Part shown: positions 24,481 to 33,999 of the stretch, piece after piece
How positions within the stretch are numbered: position 1 is the first letter of the stretch
How the letters are laid out: each line of letters begins with the position of its first letter
From: Anaerolineae bacterium
GTDB lineage: Bacteria > Chloroflexota > Anaerolineae > Aggregatilineales > Phototrophicaceae
NCBI GenBank assembly: GCA_017303635.1
Contig: JAFLCG010000001.1
Coordinates: 558,001-622,000, forward strand
Length of the DNA: 64,000 bases
Direction of reading: 5' to 3'
Position numbers and translations under genes: made by a program
Notes under the pieces: model-generated
Database searches by the model: none
The model's input: the letters and a program-made list of their open reading frames with translations, nothing else
What the model was told of the DNA's origin: nothing

Positions 24481-25110
24481 ATGACTCCCTTCGAACAGCA
24501 CGAGACTGCGCTCGCGCGCTACCATTCCGCCTTTGACAGTGCCCTCTACTCTGCCATTGGCGAATTCATCGCCTCCAACCTCAATGCCGAACGCGACGAC
24601 GTGCGTGTCGTTGCGCTGATGACTGCATTGCAGGATGCTTGTCTCGAATTGAGCGGACATCCCAACCAAGGGAGTGCAGTACATCGGTTGGCGGTGATTT
24701 GTGGGCAGAGTTTCCTCTCCAGGCACACACTTGAAACTATACGACGCTTTCTGCAACGGTTTGCAGCCGAGGAAGATCTCCGCATTGCAGATTTCGAGGG
24801 GACGGCAGGCGCAATGATGATCGCCTACACCGGACGTGATGATCTCCAGACAGCAGCCGCGCACGCCAACGGTGTTCACTCCTGGTAAGCACGCGCCGCC
24901 TATCACTTGCTGGTTGCTTGCGACTTCCTGACCCTGGCTGCCATCCAGCTTCTAGCGCACGGCGACGTGTCTTACATCCGTGAGAAGCTCAAGCAGGGTG
25001 TGGAACGCATCACCTCGGCGCTTTACGAGGGTATCCGACACAGTGAGCAACCCGCGATGTTCGATCTCACATCGACTTACTTTCCGTCCGAAGCAGATCG
25101 CTACAACTGA
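24481..25110 (+). pseudogene. Unknown gene with an in-frame TAA at 24886-24888
   Basis: The reading frame starts at an ATG behind AGGAG and codes for 135 residues to a TAA at 24886-24888. The same frame then continues with natural-looking protein for a further 73 codons to TGA at 25108-25110. Around the stop it reads NGVHSW, stop, ARAAYHLLVACDFLTLAA. One C-to-T change (CAA to TAA) would explain it. The first part has helices with sparse Cys; no family is recognised. It could be a recent nonsense mutation, two separate proteins, recoding, or a sequencing error. Confidence 0.6.
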
Positions 25111-25691
25111 CGCGCTGCCTGTCTGTTGCCGTCGCACCCTCGGCCCCTTCACTTGGATACTTCTCGTTCGCGACGCGCACCGAAGGTATCCGCCACGCTC
25201 TCGCAGTCAACGCGGGGAATCGTGCAAAGGTTTATCGCGCGCTGCTATACCACTGTCACTTCCAGCACCATTGTGGGACAGGCTGCTGCCTCGCCCGCAT
25301 ACCGTCCTCCCACACTCTCTGTTGAACCATCCACCCAGCGTTTGACACGATTTCACTTTTCACGGGTGCGTGGCATCTTGCGCTGATTTGCTGTCCAATG
25401 CCGTTCATCTAAACGGTGAAGTCCCTGTCTGTCTCCGCAGCGCGGTGTGGCGCTCCTCATCCGTCCCACAATTGCCGATTTATCTCTGCCAGACTAGCAG
25501 GTGCGGCATCCCATCAACCCCGCACGCGGGGTCGCTGCACCGTTTTCGCCTGGCTTGTGCCGCTGACGCTCAGCGAAAACAGCTTGCGCCTGCGGTGACG
25601 GTTTGCCTCATTGCACCTGCTGATGTCTTGTCAGAAATCGGCAATAGGGTCGATGAGTAGACAAGCGCACAGCGCAAGGGAGAACAGGATC
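25111..25691. other. Non-coding region ahead of ssb with inverted repeats
   Basis: No gene is seen in these 580 bases. They contain a perfect short palindrome ACCCCGC-AC-GCGGGGT (25517-25532). They also contain a hairpin with arms GTTTTCGC (25542-25549) and GCGAAAAC (25573-25580), whose loop text resembles the hairpin near 11455. A regulatory region or replication-origin function is possible but unsupported. Confidence 0.45.
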
Positions 25692-26045
25692 ATGGGAACT
25701 TCAATCAACATTCAGGTGACGGGTTTCGTGGGTAGCGATCCGCAGGTCAAGACGGTCGGTGAGCAGCGTGTAGCGAGCTTCAGCGTCGCAGTCAACCGCA
25801 AGAACGGCAATGGTCAGAAGCAGACATTGTGGGTGCGCGTGAACGCCTGGGGGAAGCTGGCGGATGTCGCAGCGCAATACGTCCACAAAGGTTCGCTGGT
25901 GCAGGTGTCGAGCGAATGGCTGCGCCCCAACGCGTGGGTTGACCAGAGCGGCACGCCGCAGGTCAGCCTCGACATGGATGCCAACCGTCTGGTGCTGCTG
26001 GATCGCGTGGAGCAGGAGGAACCGGCGGCGGACATCGCTTTCTAG
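25692..26045 (+). CDS. ssb: Single-stranded DNA-binding protein
   Basis: An SSB of 117 residues with one OB fold: NIQVTGFVGSDPQVKTVG, FSVAVNRKNGNGQKQTLWVR and VNAWGKLADVAAQYVHKGS are standard SSB motifs. The usual acidic C-terminal tip (DDDIPF in many bacteria) is shortened to EEPAADIAF, which keeps an acidic then Ala-Phe end. The start at 25692 is fixed by GGGAGAACAGG. Plasmid-borne SSBs support replication and the entry of transferred single strands. The gene is followed by a 26-bp palindrome that closes the backbone module. Confidence 0.95.
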   Translation: MGTSINIQVTGFVGSDPQVKTVGEQRVASFSVAVNRKNGNGQKQTLWVRVNAWGKLADVAAQYVHKGSLVQVSSEWLRPNAWVDQSGTPQVSLDMDANRLVLLDRVEQEEPAADIAF

Positions 26046-26059
26046 CGGTGTCGCAAGAA

Positions 26060-26085
26060 GTTAGAGCGGCGCGCGCCGCTCTAAC
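26060..26085. terminator. 26-bp perfect palindrome after ssb
   Basis: GTTAGAGCGGCGC is followed immediately by its exact reverse complement. The hairpin lies 14 bases after the ssb stop. The T tract is weak (TGCCTTT), so it may end ssb transcription, the convergent peptidase gene, or both. Confidence 0.55.
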
Positions 26086-26146
26086 TGCCTTTACAAGTAC
26101 CGACCATGGTAGCTTTCAGTACATTTTTCAGATGCTTGGCGATGAG

Positions 26147-27571
26147 TCAACAAGAAGTACACTGTGCTTCCAGCACTGCAATCGCGTCTTGTGCGGCAGA
26201 ATAGAGAGGATTGGCTTCCAAAGCACGGCGAAAAGATGCAATTGCATTGTCGGTTTCGCCCTGCATGAGATAGACCTGACCTTGCCAAAAATGTGTCTCT
26301 TCTACGTATGTACCACCATTATTAAGATTTGCCATAACCAGTGCCGTAACGTCGTCCAATCTTCCAACCGCAAAATACGCCTCGTAGGGGCCAAACTGAT
26401 ACCATAACATGCGCCAGGGTAGCTCGTGTTGTCGTGCCATATCATATGCGAGTGCAGCTTCGTCATATCGTTCTAGCGCGACAAGGGCAGTTCCCTGATT
26501 GAACCAAGCAAATCCATTACGCGGATCAAGTTCTGTCTCGCGCCGTGCAGTTTCCAAAGCAAGTTCCGCCGCGCGCATAACATCTCCACGCTCTCCAAGT
26601 ATTGACGCAATCCTTTCTTCAGCGCCTTGCTCGTACAAAACGATAAAATTCCGATTAAAATCTTGCCATGTACTGTCAAATTCATCATAGGATACGACAA
26701 GTCCTCGCCCATCTTCTCCAGTTCCGAGGTAGCTGTCGTATGCGTAAAAGTCCTGAGTCAAGTCATCATAACCAATGACAGCACGGTAATGCCCAAACCA
26801 CTCCTCACCCTCGGGTGCATATCCAATCGATACAATGACTGGAAATCCTCTAGATATGAAAGCGCGCACGAGATCCAAAGTCCCGCCCATCCGTGTCAAC
26901 GCGCGCACATTGGTTTGACTATTGACAAATTGAACCATTTCACGGGGAGTTACGTTTTTATCCTCTTCATTCGGCTTTAGAAAAGAAGCTGCAAAAGCCT
27001 GATTCTCAGCCCATCCAAAGTGGCTTAGTGCTATGGTAATTGTAGCAGGACCGCAGTTGTTCCAGGTCTGAAATTCATGGCTAAGTCCAGATATGAACGC
27101 CGTTGATGGTAGGGGTTCAATTCCAACGGGTTCAGGAGTAGGTGATAAAGCACGCGCTTCTATCGTCGGGGTAGACCTTATGACAGGTGTCGCTGAACTC
27201 TCAACTGTTCGCGAGGAAGTTACATCCCTCCAGACTGGTGTATCGATCGGAGCAGGGCTTGAAAGTGTAAGCAAATGGGACGGCAAAGTCGAAGGTATCA
27301 CTGCATCTAAGGTAGCAACCAAAGCCGTTGGAAGTGTCCTGGGCATATCAGGGCGATTTACAAATACTTGCATGAATGGTAATGCATTGATGACGCGTTG
27401 CTGCTGACCTGGTCTTAACGAATTTTGAAAGACGTACACTCCCGCACTCGCAGCAAAAAACATGAGGAGAACAATGCTGAAGGTCACTATGATAAGCCAT
27501 CGTGGCGGAGGGGCTACAGTAGCGAACTCCTTATTTGTAACCTTGGATGAAGCATCAAAACGGGATGACAT
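26147..27571 (-). CDS. Membrane-anchored C39-like peptidase with TPR repeats
   Basis: A 474-residue protein: cytoplasmic tail, membrane helix at about 25-48, a Ser/Thr/Pro-rich linker, a papain-fold C39_2 domain and C-terminal TPR units. The Cys active site is in TWNNCGPATITIALSHFGW and the His in WFGHYRAVIGYDD, followed by the Asp-rich DSYLG. TPR helices start near residue 350 (FAWFNQGTALVALERYDEAA, then IASFRRALEANPLYSAAQDA). It would cut or bind peptides outside the cell, with the TPR part mediating protein contacts. It is the last gene of the long minus-strand run and lies in lower-GC cargo DNA. Confidence 0.85.
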   Translation of the reverse strand: MSSRFDASSKVTNKEFATVAPPPRWLIIVTFSIVLLMFFAASAGVYVFQNSLRPGQQQRVINALPFMQVFVNRPDMPRTLPTALVATLDAVIPSTLPSHLLTLSSPAPIDTPVWRDVTSSRTVESSATPVIRSTPTIEARALSPTPEPVGIEPLPSTAFISGLSHEFQTWNNCGPATITIALSHFGWAENQAFAASFLKPNEEDKNVTPREMVQFVNSQTNVRALTRMGGTLDLVRAFISRGFPVIVSIGYAPEGEEWFGHYRAVIGYDDLTQDFYAYDSYLGTGEDGRGLVVSYDEFDSTWQDFNRNFIVLYEQGAEERIASILGERGDVMRAAELALETARRETELDPRNGFAWFNQGTALVALERYDEAALAYDMARQHELPWRMLWYQFGPYEAYFAVGRLDDVTALVMANLNNGGTYVEETHFWQGQVYLMQGETDNAIASFRRALEANPLYSAAQDAIAVLEAQCTSC

Positions 27572-27716
27572 TCGTACTTAACCTCTGATTGATCCTAAAC
27601 CACGCTTGGATTCGCGAACTGGAATACATAGTTAAACAAATTGCTGACATACCCATCATTGACTGTTGCCCCATGAACAAACTTTAAGGACAAAGGCATA
27701 TGGTTTTGTTTTCAAA

Positions 27717-28169
27717 CTATCTGAGTGAAATAAGGTAGGCAATAATGTCTTTAATCTCCTCACCAGTTAAGGTGTCAGCATAATATAACGGCATCAGATC
27801 ACCACGATAGTTCTCCGTTACATGTTCAACTGGATCAACAATTTCGAGCTCAAGTCCTTCCTCAGCGGACAAATCAGGATGGGCTATACGCACACGGTCT
27901 GCAACGCCAAGAAGGTCAGGTCCAATTAGTCCGCCAACACCATTTACAGTGTGGCAACTATTGCAAGCACCCACTGTGTTGAAGAGAGTTTGTCCTGAGC
28001 GAGTCTGTTCCGACAAAACAGGTGCGTCGTTCATAGGCACAGGAGTGGGAAGCAACTCCGCCTCCCCACACCCAGTAATCATCATGAGCACGACTGTACA
28101 AGGAATTGCAAGAATGGTCTTCATACTCGTAGAGACCATGACCGCAATTGTCTTGAGCGTCGAACGCAT
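27717..28169 (-). CDS. Cytochrome c lipoprotein
   Basis: A class I c-type cytochrome of 150 residues with a lipoprotein signal; the lipobox reads MITGC (Cys34). The haem site is CNSCH (Cys69, Cys72, His73) and the axial Met is probably in GDLMPLYY. The start at 28169 follows GGGAG at a distance of 10 bases; the internal ATG at 28124 lacks a ribosome site and the ATG at 28217 is too early. It is the gene after the DsbA-like one, so thiol chemistry for haem attachment and this cytochrome are produced together. It probably carries electrons at the outer face of the membrane. Confidence 0.88.
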   Translation of the reverse strand: MRSTLKTIAVMVSTSMKTILAIPCTVVLMMITGCGEAELLPTPVPMNDAPVLSEQTRSGQTLFNTVGACNSCHTVNGVGGLIGPDLLGVADRVRIAHPDLSAEEGLELEIVDPVEHVTENYRGDLMPLYYADTLTGEEIKDIIAYLISLR

Positions 28170-28188
28170 GATGATGAGTCTCCCTTGA

Positions 28189-28860
28189 TCAAGGTAATTC
28201 GGCTTCAATCGCTCCAATTAAAGCGGAACGACTCAACTGATTCACCGGTTTTCCATTGACAAAAAATGTTGGTGTTCCATTCACACCAACGGACTGCCCG
28301 TCAGCCTGATCCCTAGCGATTCGTTCTTGAAACTCTACGCGCTGCAGATCCTCCGAAAACCGGTCAATATCTAATCCAAGTTGCTGTGCGTACTGAACGA
28401 AAAGCGCAGTTTGGGGCGTCTGCTGCTCTCCCCACTCAGGTTGACGCTCAAAGAGTAGTTCTTGCATTTCCCAATACTTCCCTTGAATTCCAGCCGCTTC
28501 AGTGGCAGCAGCGGCAAGCACTGAGTTGTTATGCAACGGGAAATACCGGACAACCAGGCGAACGCGATCTCTGTACTGCTCCAATATCCCCTTTACCACA
28601 GGGAACATTGCACGACAAGACTCACATTCTGGATCGAGGAATTCGACGATTGTCACGGGCGCGTCAGCACGACCTAAAGTTGGACTGTCCGGACGGACCA
28701 GGATTGTCTCATCAATTGCAGCGGCTTGCTGATTTGATGCAGTAAAGGCAAAAACAGCTCCTAGCACGGCAATGGTAAACACACCAATCCCTACCAGCAT
28801 GGCGGCATCTTGCGAGAGTGATTTTGTCCGTCGAGCATTATGTGTCTGCGTCTTTGTCAT
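28189..28860 (-). CDS. DsbA-family disulfide oxidoreductase, anchored
   Basis: A 223-residue protein with a membrane helix at about 20-42 and a DsbA/Thioredoxin_4 fold. The active site is CESC (Cys79, Cys82) in VEFLDPECESC and the cis-Pro loop is VNGTPTFFVNGKPV. It is translated directly after DsbB with a 23-base overlap and GGAGGTTCCCT before its ATG. Together they form a complete oxidative-folding pair of the BdbC/BdbD kind. The odd acidic CESC pair suggests a different redox potential from the CPYC protein at 507. Confidence 0.9.
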   Translation of the reverse strand: MTKTQTHNARRTKSLSQDAAMLVGIGVFTIAVLGAVFAFTASNQQAAAIDETILVRPDSPTLGRADAPVTIVEFLDPECESCRAMFPVVKGILEQYRDRVRLVVRYFPLHNNSVLAAAATEAAGIQGKYWEMQELLFERQPEWGEQQTPQTALFVQYAQQLGLDIDRFSEDLQRVEFQERIARDQADGQSVGVNGTPTFFVNGKPVNQLSRSALIGAIEAELP

Positions 28861-29338
28861 AGGGAACCTCCATACATTTGTGGAAAATCATGCACAGGCT
28901 AATGATAGAAAAAGCAACGAGCGACAAAAGCGGAATCGTGACGAACCCAAACCAATTAATCCAAGGGGTTGTACACGAAACACCTGCTATACAGGGTGTG
29001 ATAGCTTCAGGAATTACATCATACTGAAGCAAATTGTGGTAAAGCGAGATGGCTAATCCAACGATGCTGATGGGTAGCACATACACTTTTATTCGCTGAT
29101 CACGGAGCAGAATGCCAACGGCAATGACAAGCACAAGCGGGTACATCAAGATACGTTGATACCAGCAAAGCACGCATGGAACAAACTTCATCACCTCGCT
29201 GAAATACAGACTCCCGATTGTTGCCACAAGAGCTTGTACCCACGCGAGATAACTTACATTTGCGCGTATAGCCGTCCATAAGTAAGCGCTTGATGTCTGC
29301 GTGACGTCTGGGGTTTCTCCCGCAGCATAATTGCTCAT
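28838..29338 (-). CDS. DsbB/BdbC-type quinone-linked disulfide generator
   Basis: A four-helix membrane protein of 166 residues that re-oxidises DsbA using quinone. The first redox pair is CVLC (Cys55, Cys58) in [13 protein letters not shown], the typical DsbB signature. The second pair is Cys116 and Cys122 in [22 protein letters not shown] precedes the ATG. It overlaps the DsbA-like gene, which it must serve. This pair would support disulfides in the copper and cytochrome proteins of the same cargo. Confidence 0.92.
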   Translation of the reverse strand: MSNYAAGETPDVTQTSSAYLWTAIRANVSYLAWVQALVATIGSLYFSEVMKFVPCVLCWYQRILMYPLVLVIAVGILLRDQRIKVYVLPISIVGLAISLYHNLLQYDVIPEAITPCIAGVSCTTPWINWFGFVTIPLLSLVAFSIISLCMIFHKCMEVPYDKDADT

Positions 29339-29392
29339 AGGTCGTCTCCCTTCTGTGACTTCCTTTGTGAGTCATTCATCCGTACTGACATG

Positions 29393-30337
29393 CTAATTTT
29401 CGGAGCTTATTACAACGGTATTGGTATGGTCCAACACTGCCGCCTTGTTTTCTGTTGTGAGCATGAGTTGAAATGCGACGATTGCAACCTCGATCATCTC
29501 CAAACTGGGTTGCCGTGTAGTCAGGTGTTGCAACGCTAGATTTGGCTTCACGAGAAATTGGATGAGCCGATTATCCATATGTTTGGCAGTGAACCGAATG
29601 ACCTCGTAAGCGATTCCCGCTACTATCGGAATCAGCGCAATGCGAGACACAATTAGCCATAAAAGCGGAGGACGTCCGATGACTGAAAAGATGACGAGGC
29701 TGACGAATACAACCATCAGGAGAAATGCGGTTCCGCACCGGGGGTGTTCGATAGGGTACTGTGACACTACTTCTGGAGTTAGTTCAGCTCCAGCCTCGTA
29801 CGCATTGATCGTTTTATGTTCCGCGCCATGATAGCCAAACAAACGCTTGACATCGGGCAGGAGCGATATCAATACAATGTAACCGATCAGTATGCCGAGC
29901 CTGACACCACTCTCGATAACATTTATGAGAAAAGTATTTTCTACGCTCAAAAGCACTTCAAGTCCACTTGCGATTGCCGTTGGAGCGACGAAAAAAAGTC
30001 CAATGCCGAATAATAGAGAAAAGGCGAGCGTTCCCCATCCGAGGGGGCCATTGAAATCAACTTTTTCGTCCTCCCCAACAGCAACATCTGCTGACCAAAG
30101 TAATGCTCTTGTGCCTAAGCCCAAAGCATCCCACAGTCCGACAATGCCTCGTAGGAATGGGGTCTTACTGATACGACCTCGATAAAGCAATGCATTTAGT
30201 GGTTGTTCATGGGTGACGATACTGCCATCAGGAGCGCGCACGCTAATGGTAGCCACATGTGCTCCCCGCATCATAACTCCTTCAATAACTGCCTGTCCGC
30301 CGTACGACTTAAGAGGTGCAGTTGATATTATGTGCAT
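29393..30337 (-). CDS. DUF1385 membrane protein
   Basis: A 314-residue DUF1385 family protein. The N-terminal soluble part opens with YGGQAVIEGVMMRGAH, the family hallmark. Several membrane helices follow, and LFGYHGAEHKTINAYEAG with EHPRCGTAFLL are the other conserved stretches. The His and Cys residues there look like a metal site. The function is not established. The start at 30337 follows AAAGGG; the ATG at 30424 would overlap the next gene and is rejected. The protein is common in Gram-positive bacteria and Chloroflexota. Confidence 0.85.
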   Translation of the reverse strand: MHIISTAPLKSYGGQAVIEGVMMRGAHVATISVRAPDGSIVTHEQPLNALLYRGRISKTPFLRGIVGLWDALGLGTRALLWSADVAVGEDEKVDFNGPLGWGTLAFSLLFGIGLFFVAPTAIASGLEVLLSVENTFLINVIESGVRLGILIGYIVLISLLPDVKRLFGYHGAEHKTINAYEAGAELTPEVVSQYPIEHPRCGTAFLLMVVFVSLVIFSVIGRPPLLWLIVSRIALIPIVAGIAYEVIRFTAKHMDNRLIQFLVKPNLALQHLTTRQPSLEMIEVAIVAFQLMLTTENKAAVLDHTNTVVISSEN

Positions 30338-30347
30338 AGTTAGCCCT

Positions 30348-32711
30348 TTACTCGCTTGTATCTGACTCTTGAAAAGTATCAATACGAATGCGACTGAGAT
30401 AGGCAAAATCACTCGCCATCCCACCGTCGCCTGTCACAACACGTAGTCGGGAAAAACCACCGTCAGGCGTTTGGGTGTACACTCCAATTTCCAGCTCATA
30501 CGTTCCTGGCGTGGCATCTGGACGAACCCAGAGACGATGAGTATCTGCAATTACTTCACCTTCTTCCCAAGTTGTCGTCGGACGAGTACCTTCTGCAGGC
30601 TGTGAGTCTGAACCTGCGTAGAGTGTCTGTGTCATTGGATTCAAAATATGAGCGAAAACAGTGAAATTCGTTGTAATCGGTTGGACACGTCGCCAATAGA
30701 GCGTGAGTTCGACTTCTTGCTCGACTCTGGGACTCAACGTTGTAAGCTCATATCCTACCAATTCAATCTGATGAGCAAAGTTGATCGAAATAGGATTGGG
30801 AACATCAAGGCTACTCGCGCGTGGCAATAGTTGGATGAACCCCACACTTGTCGAGGTTGAACCATCGGGCAAGACTAGACGGTCACCGGATTCGAGGTGA
30901 TACCAACCAATTTGGATTGTGAGTACTTGCGGGGCATATGTGTTTTCTGGCAACCAAATTGCAATGGGATTTTCCCAGGCATACTCTGCACTTATCATAG
31001 AAGTTGCTAGCCGACCTTGCCCTGGGAATACATCACGCTGGGCGATGATGACACCATCTGCAGTTACCAAATGAACAAATAGACTCCAGTCCCTTGTGAG
31101 AGGCTTCGCAACCTGCCAAACTGATTCAATTTCGGCATACATTTCGGGACGAACCTGGGGCGTAAGCACATTTACTCGCACCAGTTGAATTTCTCCACTT
31201 GTTACAGGCTCAAAAAATCTATCAAGGATAGACTCAGAGAATACAGCTTGTATCGGTGAAGCATACGACGGCAGAACAAATAAGAATGGTGCGCTAACGG
31301 CAAGAGCAAATAGTCCTAGCAGAAAGATTTTGGTCGTCAGTGAACGTAGACGCTTAGGTTGCCACCAAAAAACCCCTACAACAATCCAGACGCAAATTGA
31401 GGAAAGTGCACCAAAGATTAAGCGTCCTTGTGAAGCAGGTGTTTCAGCAGTCCATCGCAACAGCGACAAGAAAGTGACGAGGGGCCAAATGATCGTGATT
31501 CCGACCGCCATCCACTCTGTATACGCATATCGCCTGCGTGAAATCATAACCATGAGAAAGACGAGAGATCCTATCAGTCCTGCTAGCCCAACGGCATCTA
31601 AAAGACTGTAGACTTCGACAGGCATGGCAACATTCATGCCCCCGAAGAACCCCCAGAATGACTGAGTAAAACTGAAGCGTTCACTCCACAATTGCGGAAT
31701 ATTGGCAGGAATAGCGCGTCGTCCAACAATTTCGAGAAAGACATTGATACCAGTTGGATCACTATAGAGTTGCCAATTCCTGATATACCACCAACCCGCA
31801 ATCAAACTTGCTAGCCCGATTATTGTGATGCTGCCGACCAGAATCACTCTCCAAGACCCCAGGCGCAGACTAGTGATCAACAGTCCACCAGCGAGTACTG
31901 GCAACCAGAACACCAAGTTGAGTTTTGCCAGCAAACCGCAGCCTAACACGCTCCCCATCACAACAAACGTCTGCCACCGAGGCACAGCCCTCATCTTGAA
32001 CAATCGAATTGTCAATAAAGTGAGCAAATTGCCCAGCAAGTTCGACAAATTATCGTTGTTCACCGACGCACTAATGAAGAGAAACATCGGCAAGAAGGCA
32101 TTGAGTCCAGCAGCGACTAAAGCGAGATAGGGGTCATTGGGGAACAGCTCCCGAGCAATAGCATAAGTAAGCAGCACTGTTCCTAGCCCAAGCACAATGG
32201 AAAACAAACGAACAATTTGTACAGAAAGCAGCGTTTTCTCGAAAGTCCGTGTGCCCCAATTCAAAGGTGGCACCATCATGTTGGCATTGCCATCTGGACG
32301 GACAATACCAATGTCTGCGTGTGGGTTCTGGCGACGAACCTCAGCCAAATCACTTCGGTCCACACCCGCAATTAATGCGGCCGCCAGCATATAGTAAAGT
32401 GGAGGTTGACTGCCCTCCTGCCTCCATATACCCACGTTCGCGGCATTTTGTATAGGAAGTTGAAATCCATTCCTTGCCAGGTAGTCAACCATAGGAAAAT
32501 GCCACAATTCGTCGGACACTTCAAAAACAGGAATTGTCACACTGTAGGTTAGCGCGAGCACGAGGTACGCTAGGCAAATCAGACCAATGTTCCGGTAATC
32601 AGAAAGTAGTGTCTGCACAATTCCAGAGAAAGCCGTGAACCTTAACTGCATTGTCGATCTTTGGATCGGTTCCATGATGTCGGATGAGGAATAGGCATGA
32701 AATTGAACCAC
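30348..32711 (-). CDS. Membrane glycosyltransferase of the PMT/DUF2142 type
   Basis: A 787-residue polytopic protein with about 11-13 membrane helices, then a C-terminal beta-rich extracellular region from about residue 480. The first extracellular loop has the catalytic-looking VSDELWHFPMVDYLARNGFQ and SQPPLYYMLAAALI, as in GT39/GT83-like lipid-linked sugar transferases. It would add a sugar from a lipid carrier to protein or glycan outside the cell. No start codon has a good ribosome site (GTG at 32711, ATG at 32675 and ATG at 32651 are options), so the N-terminus is uncertain. It lies 5 bases from the M23 peptidase stop, in the same unit. Confidence 0.8.
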   Translation of the reverse strand: MVQFHAYSSSDIMEPIQRSTMQLRFTAFSGIVQTLLSDYRNIGLICLAYLVLALTYSVTIPVFEVSDELWHFPMVDYLARNGFQLPIQNAANVGIWRQEGSQPPLYYMLAAALIAGVDRSDLAEVRRQNPHADIGIVRPDGNANMMVPPLNWGTRTFEKTLLSVQIVRLFSIVLGLGTVLLTYAIARELFPNDPYLALVAAGLNAFLPMFLFISASVNNDNLSNLLGNLLTLLTIRLFKMRAVPRWQTFVVMGSVLGCGLLAKLNLVFWLPVLAGGLLITSLRLGSWRVILVGSITIIGLASLIAGWWYIRNWQLYSDPTGINVFLEIVGRRAIPANIPQLWSERFSFTQSFWGFFGGMNVAMPVEVYSLLDAVGLAGLIGSLVFLMVMISRRRYAYTEWMAVGITIIWPLVTFLSLLRWTAETPASQGRLIFGALSSICVWIVVGVFWWQPKRLRSLTTKIFLLGLFALAVSAPFLFVLPSYASPIQAVFSESILDRFFEPVTSGEIQLVRVNVLTPQVRPEMYAEIESVWQVAKPLTRDWSLFVHLVTADGVIIAQRDVFPGQGRLATSMISAEYAWENPIAIWLPENTYAPQVLTIQIGWYHLESGDRLVLPDGSTSTSVGFIQLLPRASSLDVPNPISINFAHQIELVGYELTTLSPRVEQEVELTLYWRRVQPITTNFTVFAHILNPMTQTLYAGSDSQPAEGTRPTTTWEEGEVIADTHRLWVRPDATPGTYELEIGVYTQTPDGGFSRLRVVTGDGGMASDFAYLSRIRIDTFQESDTSE

Positions 32712-32716
32712 GAGGT

Positions 32717-33967
32717 TTACAGTCCCACCGTCAGTGTTGGGTCTTGCGGGATGTCGTTATATCGGACTTCGAAATGTAGGTGAGGGCCAGAGGAATTACC
32801 GGTGTTGCCAGAAAGCGCAATTTGCTGCCCAGGAGCGACATCTTGCCCACAGCCAACCAGTATGCTACTGAGATGTGCATAGATTGTAGTAAACGGTCCA
32901 TGTGCTAACACCACAGCATAACCGTAGCCGAAGGTATTCCAACCAGCAAAAATGACCCTGCCACTTGTTGCTGCAACAACGGGGGATCCCTCAGGGACAG
33001 CAAGATCAGCGGCTGGATGCCAGGAAGCGTAGCCCCTTATCCATGTGTATCCACTCAATGGACGCAGCCAGGAGTTTCCGCCACCAGGATTATCAATAAG
33101 TCCGCAGCTTCCTGGGTCACCTGGCGAGAAAGAGATTTGCCCATTTGCTGCACTCCCAGAGCCGCCACCATCCACCCGCACGACTTGAGGTGACCAAGAG
33201 ATCTGTTCTCCGATACCGCCGGGTACGACCAAACGAGTCCCGCTGGAAAGAGTCGTTTCAGGTGCCGAGCCTTCAAGCTCATTGGACTCCCAGTCAATAA
33301 TGGCAAACGGATCTACATCGTATTTGTCTGCAACATCCGCAATCGTTTCTTCATTAAACACGGTATGAAACACACCGTCGACTGGCATAATGTTCAACAC
33401 ATTACCAGGCTGCAAAATTTGCACATAGGAACGTGGATTTGACCAGGCAACGGTTTCAGGGGAGATACCAAACCGTGAAGCGATAGTTGAGATAGTGTCA
33501 CCCGGAACGGCAGTGTATTCGGTTACCGCCCATCTGGGTCGCTCGGGGATGATGGTAAAAGGATTGTTGCTATCTCTGACAATAACATACGAATCGGGGG
33601 TGGCTATGATCGGGGGCGTACTAAGCAACCGTTCTATCTCTTGAGGGCTTAAGGTAGAAGTGTTTTCCATGCCGTCCGAAAGACTTTCTGTCAGCATTCC
33701 GTTGACATCCGAACTTTCGGACAGAGGAGAAACGCTTGCCACCGCTGGAGATGGCAGCACAGTTACCGGCACTATCGATGAGGGTGTAGGGGACGGAGAA
33801 CCAAGCACCAATATAGTTGCCAGCGTGAAGATAATCGAGCCTATAAGACACACCATATCCCAGCGCAACCATTGCGTAGATGGTCGGCCCGATACATCCA
33901 AATTCGACTTCAGATCAACATCTGTTGCTTCTGAAGAATTACGCTGATGATTTGCTTGCTCGAACAT
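32717..33967 (-). CDS. M23 peptidase with two LysM motifs
   Basis: A 416-residue cell-wall hydrolase or scaffold. It has a cytoplasmic tail, a membrane helix at about 37-57 and a Ser/Pro linker. The first LysM starts YTAVPGDTISTIASRFGISP; a second, weaker LysM follows (VFNEETIADVADKYDVDP). The C-terminal M23 domain has zinc ligands in HPAADLA and the HLHFEV signature, plus IYAHLSSILVGCG. All M23 metal ligands appear intact, so it could cut peptidoglycan cross-bridges. GAGGTATTGA precedes the ATG. The neighbouring PCuAC gene ends 32 bases upstream. Confidence 0.9.
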   Translation of the reverse strand: MFEQANHQRNSSEATDVDLKSNLDVSGRPSTQWLRWDMVCLIGSIIFTLATILVLGSPSPTPSSIVPVTVLPSPAVASVSPLSESSDVNGMLTESLSDGMENTSTLSPQEIERLLSTPPIIATPDSYVIVRDSNNPFTIIPERPRWAVTEYTAVPGDTISTIASRFGISPETVAWSNPRSYVQILQPGNVLNIMPVDGVFHTVFNEETIADVADKYDVDPFAIIDWESNELEGSAPETTLSSGTRLVVPGGIGEQISWSPQVVRVDGGGSGSAANGQISFSPGDPGSCGLIDNPGGGNSWLRPLSGYTWIRGYASWHPAADLAVPEGSPVVAATSGRVIFAGWNTFGYGYAVVLAHGPFTTIYAHLSSILVGCGQDVAPGQQIALSGNTGNSSGPHLHFEVRYNDIPQDPTLTVGL

Positions 33968-33999
33968 TCAATACCTCAAACAGAACGACGAAGGTTGGT

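Noticed and set aside
28385..28745. Plus-strand frame opposite the DsbA-like gene
   Set aside because: It is antisense to a gene with an intact CESC site and cis-Pro loop, and has no ribosome site.
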